Assembly: GCA_021234155.1 (NCBI GenBank)
Contig: JAJEKV010000014.1
Location: 7,211,563 to 7,275,562, forward strand
Reading direction: 5' to 3'
DNA from: Isoetes taiwanensis
Taxonomy: Eukaryota > Streptophyta > Lycopodiopsida > Isoetales > Isoetaceae
DNA length: 64,000 bases
The notes under the pieces are model-generated. The model did no database searches and had not been told where the DNA came from. It worked only from the letters and a program-made list of their open reading frames with translations. The position numbers and the translations under genes were made by a program. This document shows positions 10,073 through 22,758 of this stretch, piece after piece. The number at the start of each line of letters is the position of its first letter. Within the stretch, counting starts at the first letter, position 1.

Positions 10073-11266
10073 TAGTTTTAACGTCACGCCACTAGGCAGC
10101 ATCCAACTGGACATGTGACCACACACCACACTACATTGCTTGGTTGGGCCCTGCCCCCAACCACCTTACATTGCGTCTGTTGGGATTTGACCCCCAACAG
10201 TACCGAGTGCGATTCTGGGCGTATAAGTATTAATATCCCTAAGAATGCACGGCTTGTCTTATTTAAACAAATGATGTGTAAAGTTGCCAACCAAAGAATG
10301 ATGTTTGAGCAATTGATTACGCCGCCTAAAAGAAAGTGACATAATTTTACGCCTTTGACCTATGTAAGAATATGATGATTCAAAGGTTTGACATATGGCG
10401 TCATGATGATTGAATGGAAAAATGAAAAGATGGAGGGTAGGCAAGAAGGTTATATAACGGGCTGAAATTAAGGACTTCCTAGTGTGTTGAACAAACTTTG
10501 AACCCTATCAAAAACTTAAAAATGTCTTAATGTTCTCTCGTCTGTAATGAGTAGCAAGCGGATTCAATATATTCAGCCAGACATTAGTATTGATCGTTTG
10601 ATTTACATTAGGTCACGCGCTATGGCAGGCAGTTGCTTTTGCTTTACAGTTTCTTTGACTGAAATAGACGGATCTATGATATGGAAGTTAGCCGCGAATA
10701 TGACACGTTATGTCGAACCAATGGCAAACTCAAGTCTAACCCAGAAAGAAAAACAACCCAAACATAGATCCATCCATCTGAAAAAACGGAAGCAAACCCA
10801 AAATGGCCAGCTGCATTTAAAAATAAAATGGGCGAATTCCCTCATCTGCAAGGCAGGAAAGGAAACAAGGTAAGGAAATCAAGCTTATTGTGGCTTTGGA
10901 GACATACATGATGATCCAAAGAAGCAAAATGGCGCCCTTTGGTATGTTCGTGTCTTTTTCTTGGCCATTTTCTAATTTTTTTGGCCCATGATTTATAAAA
11001 TGGGGGGTCTAATGGTGTAGATTCATGCCACCTCAAACTTTGGTTGAGGAAGAGACACACGGAGAGGCTAGAATTCCAGAAAAGGCTGTAGGCCCAATAG
11101 GGCTGGTGTGCTTAAAAAAAAGGGAGGAAATATTACCCCTTTAAAGAATAAGAAGAAGAAGCATTTTTTACGTCATACAACCTAAAAGAGGATCCATCTA
11201 CACCAACACATTCCATCACCCAAAAGTAATTATTTGAAAAATATACTTGTAGAAGGCTAAAATACA

Positions 11267-11345
11267 CCCCCCCCCCGCAAAAAAAAAAAAGGGGGAAAAA
11301 AAGGAAAAAGAAAAAAGAAAAAAGAAAAAAGAAAAAAGAAAAAGT
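11267..11345. repeat. Low-complexity C-run and A/G-rich stretch
   Basis: A run of ten C is followed by A12-14, G5 and repeated AAAAAAG. The equivalent part of unit 1 is short and less extreme. The exact length is likely to be unreliable. Confidence 0.85.
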
Positions 11346-11520
11346 ATAGAATAGAATTGGTTTTTTTTGTCCACGAATACAGAGACCCAGGGGACCCAAA
11401 CAAAGAACATAGCAGACCTATTACTATCAAGGGCTTAAAAAACTCCTGCCCCGAAGGGTTTTCAAGGGAAAAACCTTAGCCAGTAATAAGCTTTCTGATA
11501 AACTGTATATTTTGTACGTT

Positions 11521-11814
11521 TTAATGTAGTGATGGAGGACACGACTGAGTTCGTATGTCCATTACTTTCTGGAGATATGATGCTAGTACTCCCATTGAAG
11601 CCGTCTCTAACATCACATGTAGCGATTGGTTAGATATAACAAACCTGACATAACGTGCCCTGATAGGCCCAAATTTTGGATAGCTCTGAAGAGTGTGGCA
11701 CTCTTCTTCAATAAGTCCCACTTGGCAACATTGGCAAAGCCTATATGCACGTGCTTCCCAGGCCATTACATGTCTCAATTCTGAGACGATTTGCTCATGT
11801 TCGAATGGACGCAA
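11521..11814 (-). pseudogene. LINE-like C-terminal zinc-binding fragment
   Basis: The 97-codon minus-strand frame contains Cys-Gln-Cys-Cys, then Gly-Leu-Ile-Glu-Glu-Glu-Cys-His-Thr-Leu, then a Tyr-Pro and Ile-Arg. This matches the pattern Cys-x2-Cys...Glu-Asp-Glu-x-His-x-Leu...Cys-Pro-x-Tyr-x-x-x-Arg found at the C-terminus of many non-LTR retrotransposon pol proteins, where it may bind nucleic acid. The expected Cys before Pro is replaced by Ser-Tyr, so it is degenerate. No reverse transcriptase is seen next to it. Assignment is by motif only. Confidence 0.45.
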
Positions 11815-13040
11815 TTATTATATGCGGGCAAATGCATTAGCATGTCCTGCTATCGACCCTTGGCAAGCGTGGAATTAATCTGGGTTTTGTATTGTGCTGT
11901 ATTCACTGGTTTCAGAGCCTTAGCATCCCAAAGCTTACTTAGGAAGCACACATCTAGATATTGCTTCAGGTAATTATGGTCCTTATTGTTGTCTATCTGC
12001 ATGCACCTCTGTTCCCGCACATTCCATCTGAGGAAATATTGGAGAATACAATTTTACAAACCACGATCTAGGCCCCTCTACTAGGCCTAATAATATACCC
12101 CCGAAAATGCCAATCTCCAAGTCAAAAAAGTAATCTTTCTATATGTATGACAAGAATATATTCGTAAACAACATTTGATAAACAAATAAGATAATTATCA
12201 TCACGAGGCCATCAATTCTGCTACATTCTTTCATAAACAATTGTGTGTGGACGCGAAAATATTTCTTATGGCAAAAGTTTAGTACGCAAAAGGGATTAAC
12301 AACTTGCGTATAAGTATTAATATCCTAAGAATGGACGGCTTGTCTTATTTAAACAAATGATGTGTAAAGTTGCCAACCAAAGAATGATGTTTGGGCAATT
12401 GATTACGCCACCTAAAAGAAAGTGACATAATTTTACGCCTTTGACCTATGTAAGAATATGATGATTCAATGGTTTGACATATGGCGTCATGATGATTGAA
12501 TGGAAAAATGAAAAGATGGAGGGTAGGCAAGAACGTTATATAACGGGCTGAAATTAAGGACTTCCTAGTGTGTTGAGCAAACTTTGAACCCTATCAAAAA
12601 CTTAAAAATGTCTTAGTGTTCCCTCGTCTGTAATGAGTAGCAAGAGGATTCAATATATGCAGCCAGGGATTAGTATTGTTCGTTTGATTTACATCATATC
12701 CCCTAAATGTTCTTAACGGTCCCTTAAGTGTTCGTTAAGTGTTTGGAATTGAATTGAATTTTATCGTTCACGGAGAATAAACTAGACCATAGACCTCTGT
12801 AGACTGTAGAGGTAAGGAAAGGAAAGTTTGAATGATGTGGGTTTAAAATTTCCAAACCGGAATTAAGATGAAAAAGAAAAACAAAGTTAAGCAGATAGCA
12901 AATAGTTTATGGTTCAAATGTAGCACCACCTAATGCATGCTGTCCCTTTCAAACACAAGCACTCCACCCACTGGAGATGGGCGTTTGTCATTTATGACAA
13001 TACCCCATATCCGGCCACCGGATTCTGGTCGACCTCCTCT

Positions 13041-13047
13041 TATATCC
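13041..13047 (+). promoter_or_regulatory. Possible TATA box of the beta-galactosidase gene
   Basis: TATATCC lies about 120 bases before the ATG at 13163, with a pyrimidine-rich leader after it. The block is also kept in copy B near 42748. Motif and spacing only. Confidence 0.25.
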
Positions 13048-13162
13048 TCAACCCTTGCTTGAGTGCGGAGCAAGAGATGCACTCCTCAAGCATCCCGTTC
13101 ATTTAAGTTTTCCCATTTCGCCAATGTAGATCAACATTGGGCTTCCTCCAAATTTGCCAGCC

Positions 13163-16100
13163 ATGGCTGCCTGCCTTGCCCCCTTGCTTTCGTTCTGCCT
13201 CTTTTTCGGATTGCTCGGACATCAGACTTTCGCTGTTAACGTTTCTTATGATCACAGAGGTCTTATATTAAATGGGCAGCACAGAATCCTTATTTCTGCC
13301 TCCATCCATTATCCTCGAGCTACTCCGGAGGTAATTCTTTGGTCACATTTGTTTGTTTGTTATAACGTTGGTTCAAAAATGGCATGAACATTTGCAGATG
13401 TGGCCAGACTTGATTGCAAATGCTAAAGCTGGAGGTGTGGATGTGATTGAAACTTACGTCTTTTGGAATGGACACGAACCTTCTAAAGGCCAAGTATAAT
13501 AACTCTTGTTCTTGCTGAATCAACCTCTTTATCACTAAACTCAAAAGCAGATATTTCCCACATCTTTTGCAGTATAATTTTGAAGGCAGGTACAACCTTG
13601 TGCAATTTGTCAAAATTATTCAACAAGCTGGCCTCTATGCCAATCTTAGAATTGGGCCTTATGCCTGCGCTGAGTGGAACTTTGGGTAAGTATTAATCGT
13701 ATAGATTAAATAATAGTAGAACAGCTGGCAATTTCACTAGCTTATGCCTCTAGTCTTCAACAGAGGTTTTCCAGTCTGGCTTCTGGACATACCTGGCATT
13801 CATTTCCGGACAAACAATGAGCCTTTTAAGGTGAATAATTAAATTGTATGATGGATCATTTAAACTGCAAATGATTGAGCAAACTATCATGAAGGTAAGA
13901 TATTGGTATTTCCATATGGCAGGAAGAAATGCAGGGTTTCGTTGAGAAAATCGTAGGGATGATGAAATCTGAAAGCTTGTTTGCACCACAGGGTGGTCCC
14001 ATTATCTTAGCACAGGTATGCATAGAAGTTCTGTAGTTGAGAAAAATGTCCCATTTTAAGTTGTTGCCAATTCTTGAGGCCTTCTTTTGAGGAATAAGAG
14101 AGAACACTAGTTCTAGGGAAGAATAAGAGAGAGCACTAGTGGCAGTAGTTGGGGATGGATTAGCTGTATTAAGTTTTAAGTATGGGGACGTACTTGCGAT
14201 GCACGTGAGATGTCAAGGCCTAGTTTCTAACCTCTATTGCAGCAGAAAAGTGCTAATGCCTGTCCTATGGCCGTGGATTGGAGTAAATGATAGACATAAC
14301 AGGGAAAATTAACAATTGGAGTTGAGATATGACCAAGCTTAGATTGTTGCATATTTCTGTTATAAGATTCTGTTGAATTCTAGACCAAGTGTTCTGTTTG
14401 CCTTTCTAGGGATTTGCATATTTTCAGCACACGTTGAACTGGTATACATTAGTGGTTTCATGCCCAGCATATTTATTTATTTTTGACTCTTGTTAAATTC
14501 ATGATATAAATAGATTGAAAATGAATATGGAAACTTTGAAGATCGTTATGGGTCAGCTGGAAAAGAGTACATGCAATGGGCAGCTAGCATGGCTGTGGGA
14601 TTGAATGCAGGCATACCATGGATCATGTGCCAACAATCTGATGCTCCATCGTACATAGTATGTGTCCTTGAAACAAATGTTTGATATTCTATAACATCTC
14701 ACTTATGCTTTGATATGATGACTTAACAGAGCTTTTTAAAGTTTAGGACATAAAGGGTCCTCCATCTTGCTTTAGAGATGACCCTCCTATTTCTTTTCTA
14801 TTTGGCATTGAATATAAATGATAAAATCTTCACAATCCAGAATCCAGATGCATCTGTCTCTTTCTCTTGGTAGAATACAGTGTTTTTTATTTTGTTACCA
14901 GACCTATGTATAAATCATCTCCCACCTAAGGTGCAAGTTACATTTCCACACAGAAGCTTTTGAACTTTTTAGTGTCCATACCATTCTTATTTTTTCTGCA
15001 TGCATGGTTTGTCTGTATAGTTTTTGCATAGATGAATAAGATTTTTATGCAACTTGCGTTTTAACTTGTCTATAGAAAAAGCGGATTTCTGACACTTTCC
15101 TTCTTTGTTTCACTAAAAATGCATCTGTTTTACTTCCAGATCAATACTTGCAATGGGTACTATTGTGATGCGTGGAATCCAAACGCAGACAATAAACCAA
15201 AAATGTGGACCGAGAATTGGAGTGGCTGGTAGTTCTTCCCTGTTTTTTCTTCTCAAAACAAATTCCAACTGCCACCCCTGGAAAATTATATTTGATATCA
15301 TGTAGAGGATCCCAATTTTTAAAGAAAGATTGTACTTTGTACACATAAATCCGTTTATAAATATTCACTATCAATTATTTTCCATATATAGGTTTCAGAA
15401 GTGGGGAGAGGCGACTCCAACTAGACCTGCTGAAGATGTGGCATTTGCAGTTGCACGTTTCTTTGAACGCGGTGGTAGTTTCCAGAATTATTACATGGTC
15501 TGTTGCATACTTTCCTATCCATGTTTTATTTGCATATAAACTTGTTCTACTCCATTACGGCAAGTTCCAAAGATCCGGCCATATAGGACTTGAATCTACC
15601 TATCTATCAAGATTATCTCTAGGCCATAATTCGCATTTATCTCAGGAGGATGTCCAAAAATTGGCCCGACTAAAATAGCATGCACTTTACTACTGTATTT
15701 GCGAGCGCGGTGTAAGGAAGCACTTCCTTTATAGTTCAACGGGAAATCAAAACAAAACTCTTCGTCCCTTTTCTGATCAAAATAACCCACTCTTTTGTTA
15801 ATAAACTCTTTATGTCCAAGATATCGTTTGTAATCGTTAGCCTTTCACCTGTTATCTTATATCTTGTGCGACAAATACTGGTCATCAGCCATTATTATGA
15901 AACGAATCTCCACCAAAAGACATAACCCTCGTTTATGGGCATAGTCCGGCCATCTTCCTTCCATAACACGGAACAATATTTCCATTTCGCCGGAGGCATT
16001 GTTACCACATTCCCGGCTGACATGTCCGACTGACGGTAAGACCAATATTTTGAATCAAAGAGAAGCCACAACCACTAAAAGAGCGCAACGCTTGGGATTT

Positions 16101-19100
16101 CGTCCAATTATGGACCCAGATTGTATGAGAAAGTGACATTAGCTCAGTATGAGTAATGTCTTATGAAGTGACATTACTCTGATTAAAGGCTGGTGGAGAA
16201 AAAAAGAACTTAGGGCCAGGGTCCGAATTACATGCCTGCTTAGATTTAAGGCTACCGGAAATGCACAAATTTATAGTGTAGTTTCCTAGAAATCCATAGA
16301 AAATTTTATGGAAATGGCTTGATAAAACGCCTGAAATTCAGAAATTGCCGGATTTTTCAGGGACAAACCCCCAATTTCAAACCCTGCTTATGGCTTATTT
16401 CTCGTGGGGGCCCTACTTATATCATTATAGATGAATCGAAATGAAATGAAATGAAATGCTTGTATCGTTTTCATCGATTAGATTAGAATAGAATAGAATA
16501 GAATAGAATATATCGCCTAGGAGAATAGAATGTCTAGGTGCAAGGAAAAGGCGAGGCAATAGGTTTACTAATAGTTTTACAATAGGTTTATTAATAGTTT
16601 TACGTGGTGTGATGTAGTCGTCAGATTTGCCACATGGCACGTTAGGATTCTTCTATACCTTTCAAGTTATATATTTATAAGTTATATATATTTATGATAT
16701 ACGCACATGTATAATACATGTGAACCATCCAGTCTTCTCTATTTCTCATCTTGACCATCCATATTTCAACCATTCAAATTTTGAAGTAAGTAGCTAAAGA
16801 GTTAACACAAAAGGATCTAAAGAGCTTGAGTATAGTGTAGCCTAGAGTGTCTATCCTAGAGCGCTTAGAATCTCTCACTATAAAATGTTATAAAAATGGT
16901 TTGACTTTGTCAATTTGCATGAATAAGCACTTCAAAGTCAACCTTTAACAAAAGTGCCTATTTTCACATGAGCGTGCATGCAATAAACATTGGCAGCATT
17001 GATGATAGTCTATTGAATCCAACTGCTAGTTATTAAAGTTGCTAAAGGTGCTAGCTATTGGATGCATACTAGATATTGAAAAAGCATCCAATGTCAATCA
17101 ATTTACTACGAATTGCTAGTTATTGGAGTTGCTAGTTTAGTTGCTAGGTATTGATGCATAAGCACTTTAGCCAATCCCTTTAGGGTCTCTCCATTACCCT
17201 AAGAAGGACGTTGACCAAAAAAAATGGCATATAGAGAAATGCCACCATAATGTTGGTGTGGTATGCGTGTTTCAAACCAGTTTGTCTCATAAAGCAATTG
17301 GTTTCGTAGGTCATTTAGTTGGTCCCCACTCGACACTAAAAATCTCCTCCTCCTCCAAGTAGGGAGTAATGTGCTCTTTTGAAGGGTCTTCATATGTCCC
17401 AGGAGGAAGGAGGCATCGAAGAAACGAAATGATGCAAAAAGTAGAGGTCACTTCACTTCTCTCCACCACACCATTGACTCTCTCTAGTAGGGAGTAGTGT
17501 GCTCTTTGAAGGGTCTTCATATTGAAGGAAGGGTATGGTGTCAAAAAAATGGGTCACCACTTCTCTCCACCACACCATTAACTCTCTCTTGTAGGGTGTA
17601 GTTGATTTGGTGGAGAGTCGGCGTATGTGGTGTTGCCAAAGAATTGGCGTGACATAGAAAATGGGCTTCACTTCACTTCTCTTCACAACTCCAGTGTGAG
17701 TCATCATTGTCTAGAAAATGGCATGACCTAAAAAATGCAAGTCTAGTTATATTGTATGGATGTAGATTTTATGGATGTGAGATATGGGATCAAGCCTTCC
17801 TGCAAAGTGATGGAAGATAGCGAAGAAGTTGCAAAATGTAGGTATAATTGCATGGTAGCAAGAAAGGGATCAAAGAATTTCCTTAACCAAGGAAGAGATC
17901 ATACATTTGCCTTAAGCAAGGAAGAGATTAGACATTTTGTAAAACATTTGGTAAGGCAGGAAATGCTTGCTGAGATGTGGGTAAGAGGCTTGAAGTGAAA
18001 ATGCACTTCTGCCCTCCTTCATTACGAGAAGCTTCATATTTGGCATAAAATATTCCATATTTTGTAGACGACACGTATCAGACTAAGCTCACATCATTTA
18101 AAATCAAGAAGGGAACGCAACAGACACAACAAATTTTAAACTTATTCACTGACAGTATAGTAAAAGACAAATTACATATGTCATTGTACGAAGACACTAG
18201 AAAGGAGTATGGGATAAGTGCTTCATCTCTTTTGGATTTGTTTGCATTTCTTGCAAAGTAAGCGCTTATGTACATTTGCTGAAGGAGGAGAAACTACAAA
18301 CTTGCAGAAAAAATTGATGTAGTTGAGGACATGGTGAGGACTTTGATAACAATAATGCAGAAGGAAGTTGCATTCGATTAGTTGTTAGATGATACCCATT
18401 CCAACCCCATACAAGCAAATTTGCACTTAACATTAGACATGCCGGGACGACTGCTCTATATCGCGCACATCCAAGCATCGAGAGCCAGATATTCGTCCCC
18501 CCCCCCAAAGCATTCTACCCAACATGCCCCACCTTGCATCAAATTGTTGGACTGAAGTCTAAAAAGGGAATCTCTTTGTGTTCCTATCCTTACATGCAAA
18601 CACCTTGTAGAAATAAATCCCTGTTCGATTTAGCATTTTCAAAGTCCACCCAATAGAATTGAATAAGTTGAACTCTATAGTATAGCTGAGCTTATGTGTG
18701 GATTTTCTATGTAGTATTTTGGAGGTACCAATTTTGGACGAACATCGGGTGGGCCATACATCACTACAAGCTATGATTATGATTCACCAATTGATGAATA
18801 TGGTAAGGGCATATGTTGATTCCTAAGGTTTGTTTTATTTGACATATTTTTTCGAACTGAGTCGGAAAGTACTAAGTACCTTTGCCCGAAGTGCTATGCT
18901 ATCTAATATTAGCATTTGAGTTAACTATATTATTATAGTTTGATGTTCTAAAGGATCACCTTGGATTGGTTGGATTTAAATCAATGAGATGATATGGACC
19001 CTGAAAAGGTACTGTGAAGTTGCATAAGGGAGAAATTTTGATGTACCAAGTTGTAAAGGGCCTATGGCCGAGTTTGTCTAAATGCTGGTTTTTTTTTTTT

Positions 19101-22100
19101 GCCAATTTAGTTACTGAAGCATGAGTAAATAATAATATGATAATAATATTAATAAATCTATTCACCATCTTACACTTAATAATGAACATTGTCAACTTGA
19201 GGTCTCATCCTTTCTAGTATCTTCTGCATGGTAAGATGGCTGATCTTGGACGATCTGGCAAAACCTGCTGTAAACCACTTTGCCGCCTGTCACAGCAGTG
19301 TTAGCTGACACTGCAATATGATGTCAAACTGCATTTAGGAACCACTTATTCTTGGACAAGAGCCAGTTTGAGGTGCAGGAAATCTTGCACAGAGTTTGTA
19401 AAATGTTGGACGTGACAGAAATTTCTCATTCCAAGCATGTGGATTGCATTGATAATGTTGTAAATATTGTGCAGAAAGGATAATCCCATTATAGGTACTC
19501 ATGGTTATAATATATTCTTCCAGGACAAATAAGACAGCCTAAATGGGGCCACCTAAGGGACTTACATAAGTCCCTTAAGTTATGTGAATCAGCACTAGGA
19601 TCAAATAACCCTACATATATATCTTTTGGTTCAAACCTGGAGGTAAGCTAACTGTGATCTTTAGGATGAAAAGGAATCCTCTTTTTCTTGAAAAGTATAT
19701 TATAGGTATTTTCAACTGCGCTTGTGACCTATGCAGGCTCATGTTTATGGGAACATAGGATCAAGTGTATGTGCAGCTTTTCTTGCCAACATTGACCCCT
19801 CAACGAGTGGAACGGTGAAGTTCAACGGGCAGACATATCTTTTGCCAGCATGGTCCGTCAGTATACTTCCTGATTGCAGCCAAGTTGTATTCAATACAGC
19901 AAAGGTAACACTCTGGAGTAGTACTTCTGTTATTTTTAACAGTTCTGATTAGTCTTCTATTTGGAAGTGCATTCAATATGGTTTAGGGTGTTTTAGCTAT
20001 TAGCGTAAGATTACAATGATGAAGAAGTGACGGGAAATTGAAAGGAGTAATGTAAGAATAGAGACCAAAGATGAAATGGGATCCAGCGCGAAAAAATAAT
20101 TTGGAGAAAGAGGAAAACATATCACAAAGAGAGTACATAGCATGTGTCGCCCTCTTTGGCCCCATACATGGGATCCTTTTTCCACGTGATTTAAGCCTGG
20201 ATTCTTCCTAGCAGGAATAGCTCATTGGATTTTGGTCATATTGTGCCAGGAAGGCAATACCCTAGAGGAATAGTGGCAACTGCTTCCACTGATGAAAGGA
20301 ACGTCGTCATGCTGAGTTTCAGGATAAAGACCTTGAAGCAAGGAACAGTATAATGGGTTATGCTAAAATGTTCGATTATCACGAGAGATGGATTGAGATT
20401 TACATCGTGTGTTGAACATATTACAACTGATGTATGTGCTGTTCGTAATTGTCCTGCGATTGTGTTAGTATTTGTGTGATATTTTTGTATTATAGCATGC
20501 GCATCACATTCCTTTAACACATAGAAAACAATTTGATTAATCTACTATTTTAAACATCTGATGGCATCCTAAATGCACATGCAATCTTGCCAGGAGTCGT
20601 GATAATTTTTGGACGTAAATTGCAGGTTAATCAACAAACCACTATAACAACAGTGGAACTGCATAGTGCGCGTTCTTCACAAAGAACAGGAAATTTCAAC
20701 AGACTAGCATCAGGATTGGAATGGGAAACAATTGACGAGCCTGTTGGAGCTTTGAGAGAGAATTTTATAAGAACAACGGGACTTCTTGAGCAGATAAAAA
20801 CCACTAAGGATACTACTGATTACCTGTGGTACATTACTAGGTAATTAAACTGTTTCTTTATAAGGCGACAGGTAGTTTCACTACTCAAGTTCTGGCATGT
20901 CCATCTTCCTGGGACAACAGTGTGCAGGTTCCTGAAGCAACATCTGCTGTGCTCGCAATTGAAAGCATGAGGGATGTGCTTTATATATACGTGAATGGGA
21001 TACTTGCAGGTATTGGTTATTCACAATTTATGAAATCCATTTAAAACTATGTACTGCTAATTTTCTTTATCCGTAGGAAGTGCAAACTCAATAAGCTCTT
21101 CCAATACTTTGCATATCAATGTTGAACAACCTATTCAGCTAAATGCTGGAGCAAACACGTTGGCACTATTGTGCACAACAGTTGGCCTTCAGGTAAGACA
21201 CTCCTTTATTTGTGAAAAAAACTTCAAATTAACTTCTTTTTGCATAGCTTTCACAATATGTTTTCAGAACCTAATTCTCTTACGAGTCGTTTGCAAAGTT
21301 GCAAGTAGAAGGTACACGTGTATAAATTAAGCGTCTCTACCACTATGAACCTCATATATACTATGTCCAGGATTCATAGACATTATGCCCAATTCTGCAG
21401 TCCCAGACTCCTTTGACATCTAGTCTATCATCATGTTACCCTACATCATCAATAGGTTCTTTTACTCTTGAATCTGGTCCCTATATGGTATATCAAAGGG
21501 CCTTGTATCGTTAACTGCTTGTACTGCAGAAGGTCTTGTCTTTCATCTTAAACATAACTTGAGACTAATTTGTTGGTGGGAATTTTGCAAAGAACTATGG
21601 GGCTTTTCTTGAGACATGGGTTGCTGGGATTAATGGACCTGTGTTGTTAAAAGGTCTTCCATCTGGAGATATGAACTTGACTTCACAAGAATGGACACAT
21701 CAGGTATATTTTCTTGCTCTGAAGTAGCGTAATTACAAATAATGATATATAAAGTGGACAATCTGAGAAGAAACAACAAAAGTATGTTTGCTGAAGAGCA
21801 TACATCTTAAGCTCAGGTGTATGTTGTTACGGTGGTGACGTGTAGGTGGGTCTCGAGGGTGAGCAGCAAAATCTGTTCACGGAGGAAGGGTCTACCAGCA
21901 TGTTATGGAAACTTTCATCAGTTTCTAAGAGTCAACCTCTAGTTTGGTATAAGGTATGGCACTTTCTTTTAGGTATGGTACTTTTTTTTCAACAAGACAT
22001 TGTCTTTGGAATATGCTGGTCGATAATGTATGATTTCATTGCAGACTACGTTTGATGCTCCTCCAGGATCAAATCCAGTTTCAATAGACCTAGGTAGCAT

Positions 22101-22758
22101 GGGGAAAGGTCAGGCTTGGGTTAATGGACAAAGTATAGGACGTTTCTGGTCAATATTGGCTTCACAGACTGGATGCCAGTCATGTGATTATCGTGGCAGT
22201 TATTCTTCATCAAAATGTCGAACTGGCTGTGGCCAACCTTCTCAGCGATGGTAATTCAACACTTTCATACCTAGGATATGTGCAACCACCCTGAGGTTTT
22301 ATGTGAACTTGACTGGCAAGGCAGCATAGATTGAAACCAGGAATAAGCCCCTACATTTTGCAGACTTAGTTGGCAGGCTCATTATTGTCTTGTACAGGAA
22401 ACAAGCTACAATAGGCAACTTTGGACTTGGCATGTCAAGTAGATGGACAGACATAACCGTCTTTATAGAAAATGCAGTATGATTAGAGGCTCATCTTTGT
22501 CTTCCATTGGCCATAGTCATTCTTGCATATACAAGTTACTATACCAGGCAATGCCAGTTCCTTTAGAATAACTTTAAATACTATGAATGACAGTGTCTTT
22601 AGAATAACTTTAAATACATAAAGGGTGTTGTGTATTACAGGTACCATATTCCACGGGCGTGGCTTAAAGGTACTGGAAACCTTCTGGTATTACTTGAGGA
22701 AGTTGGTGGGGATCCTTCTGGAATATCCATAGGAACACGTTCGGTTACTGCAACATAA
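13163..22758 (+). CDS. Beta-galactosidase, GH35 family, 18 exons
   Basis: Exons: 13163-13330, 13398-13493, 13573-13685, 13764-13830, 13923-14015, 14514-14657, 15140-15228, 15392-15497, 18715-18802, 19524-19642, 19737-19904, 20626-20840, 20921-21009, 21077-21192, 21593-21703, 21846-21953, 22045-22250, 22641-22758. All introns are GT-AG; the exons sum to 2214 bases and read 737 codons with no stop. A signal peptide (about residues 1-24) precedes Val-Ser-Tyr-Asp-His-Arg. The GH35 signature [14 protein letters not shown] gives acid/base Glu183, and Trp-Thr-Glu-Asn-Trp-Ser-Gly-Trp gives nucleophile Glu252. Beta-sandwich domains follow; the C-terminal lectin domain of some plant members is absent. 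The enzyme would act in the apoplast, removing terminal galactose from cell-wall galactans or arabinogalactans. Intron 8 is 3.2 kb. The acceptor at 20920 (aacag) is chosen because the next AG breaks the frame. Confidence 0.93.
16438..16511. repeat. (GAAAT)n and (AGAAT)n simple repeats
   Basis: Four GAAAT-type units are followed, after 20 mixed bases, by five to six AGAAT units. In copy B (46126-46200) the same runs are one or two units shorter. Confidence 0.85.
17345..17700. repeat. Imperfect tandem repeat, about 115-120 bp x 3
   Basis: The phrase TAGGGAGTA-TGTGCTCTTTGAAGGGTCTTCATAT recurs at 17359 and 17488, with a weaker third copy starting near 17591. Each is followed by a block ending in CACTTCTCTCCACCACACCATT. 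Later copies diverge. It lies inside intron 8. Confidence 0.7.

Larger units (their letters stand above)
8437..10610. repeat. Direct tandem repeat, unit 1 (about 2.17 kb)
   Basis: The stretch from the block gact-agaatagac to gtttgatttacatta is repeated at 10657-12695 in the same orientation with many substitutions, so the duplication is not very recent. Unit 1 is longer because it holds about 170 extra bases (about 10051-10225) that include an (AGAT)n run and a segment absent from unit 2. The repeat holds relics of LINE-like coding on the minus strand. Confidence 0.8.
10657..12695. repeat. Direct tandem repeat, unit 2 (about 2.04 kb)
   Basis: Second copy of 8437-10610, starting about 47 bp after unit 1 ends. 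It lacks the roughly 170-bp insert of unit 1 but has gained a C/A/G homopolymer-rich stretch at 11267-11345. Its last 100 bases are also the start of the large duplicated segment A. Confidence 0.8.
15498..18714. other. Intron 8 of the beta-galactosidase gene, repeat-bearing
   Basis: This is far longer than the other introns (67-721 bp). It holds simple GAAAT/AGAAT runs (16438-16511), a tandem repeat of about 115-120 bp (17345-17700), a C-run at about 18497-18506 that is absent from copy B, and an unrecognised 80-codon frame at 17756-17998. No complete mobile element with ends can be defined. Confidence 0.7.

Noticed and set aside
11267-11345. Poly(A)-like tail marking a retroposed sequence
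   Set aside because: The stretch is a mixture of C, G and A runs, not a tail. There is no target duplication and the sequence on both sides continues the tandem unit.
17756-17998. 80-codon frame in intron 8 as an intron-encoded gene
   Set aside because: It is kept in copy B with small changes but has no recognisable domain and no start context of note. In copies this similar, conservation means little.
18497-18506. C-run as a regulatory or structural element in intron 8
   Set aside because: The same place in copy B reads TTTGGTCCCC, so the run is most likely a sequencing artefact in copy A.
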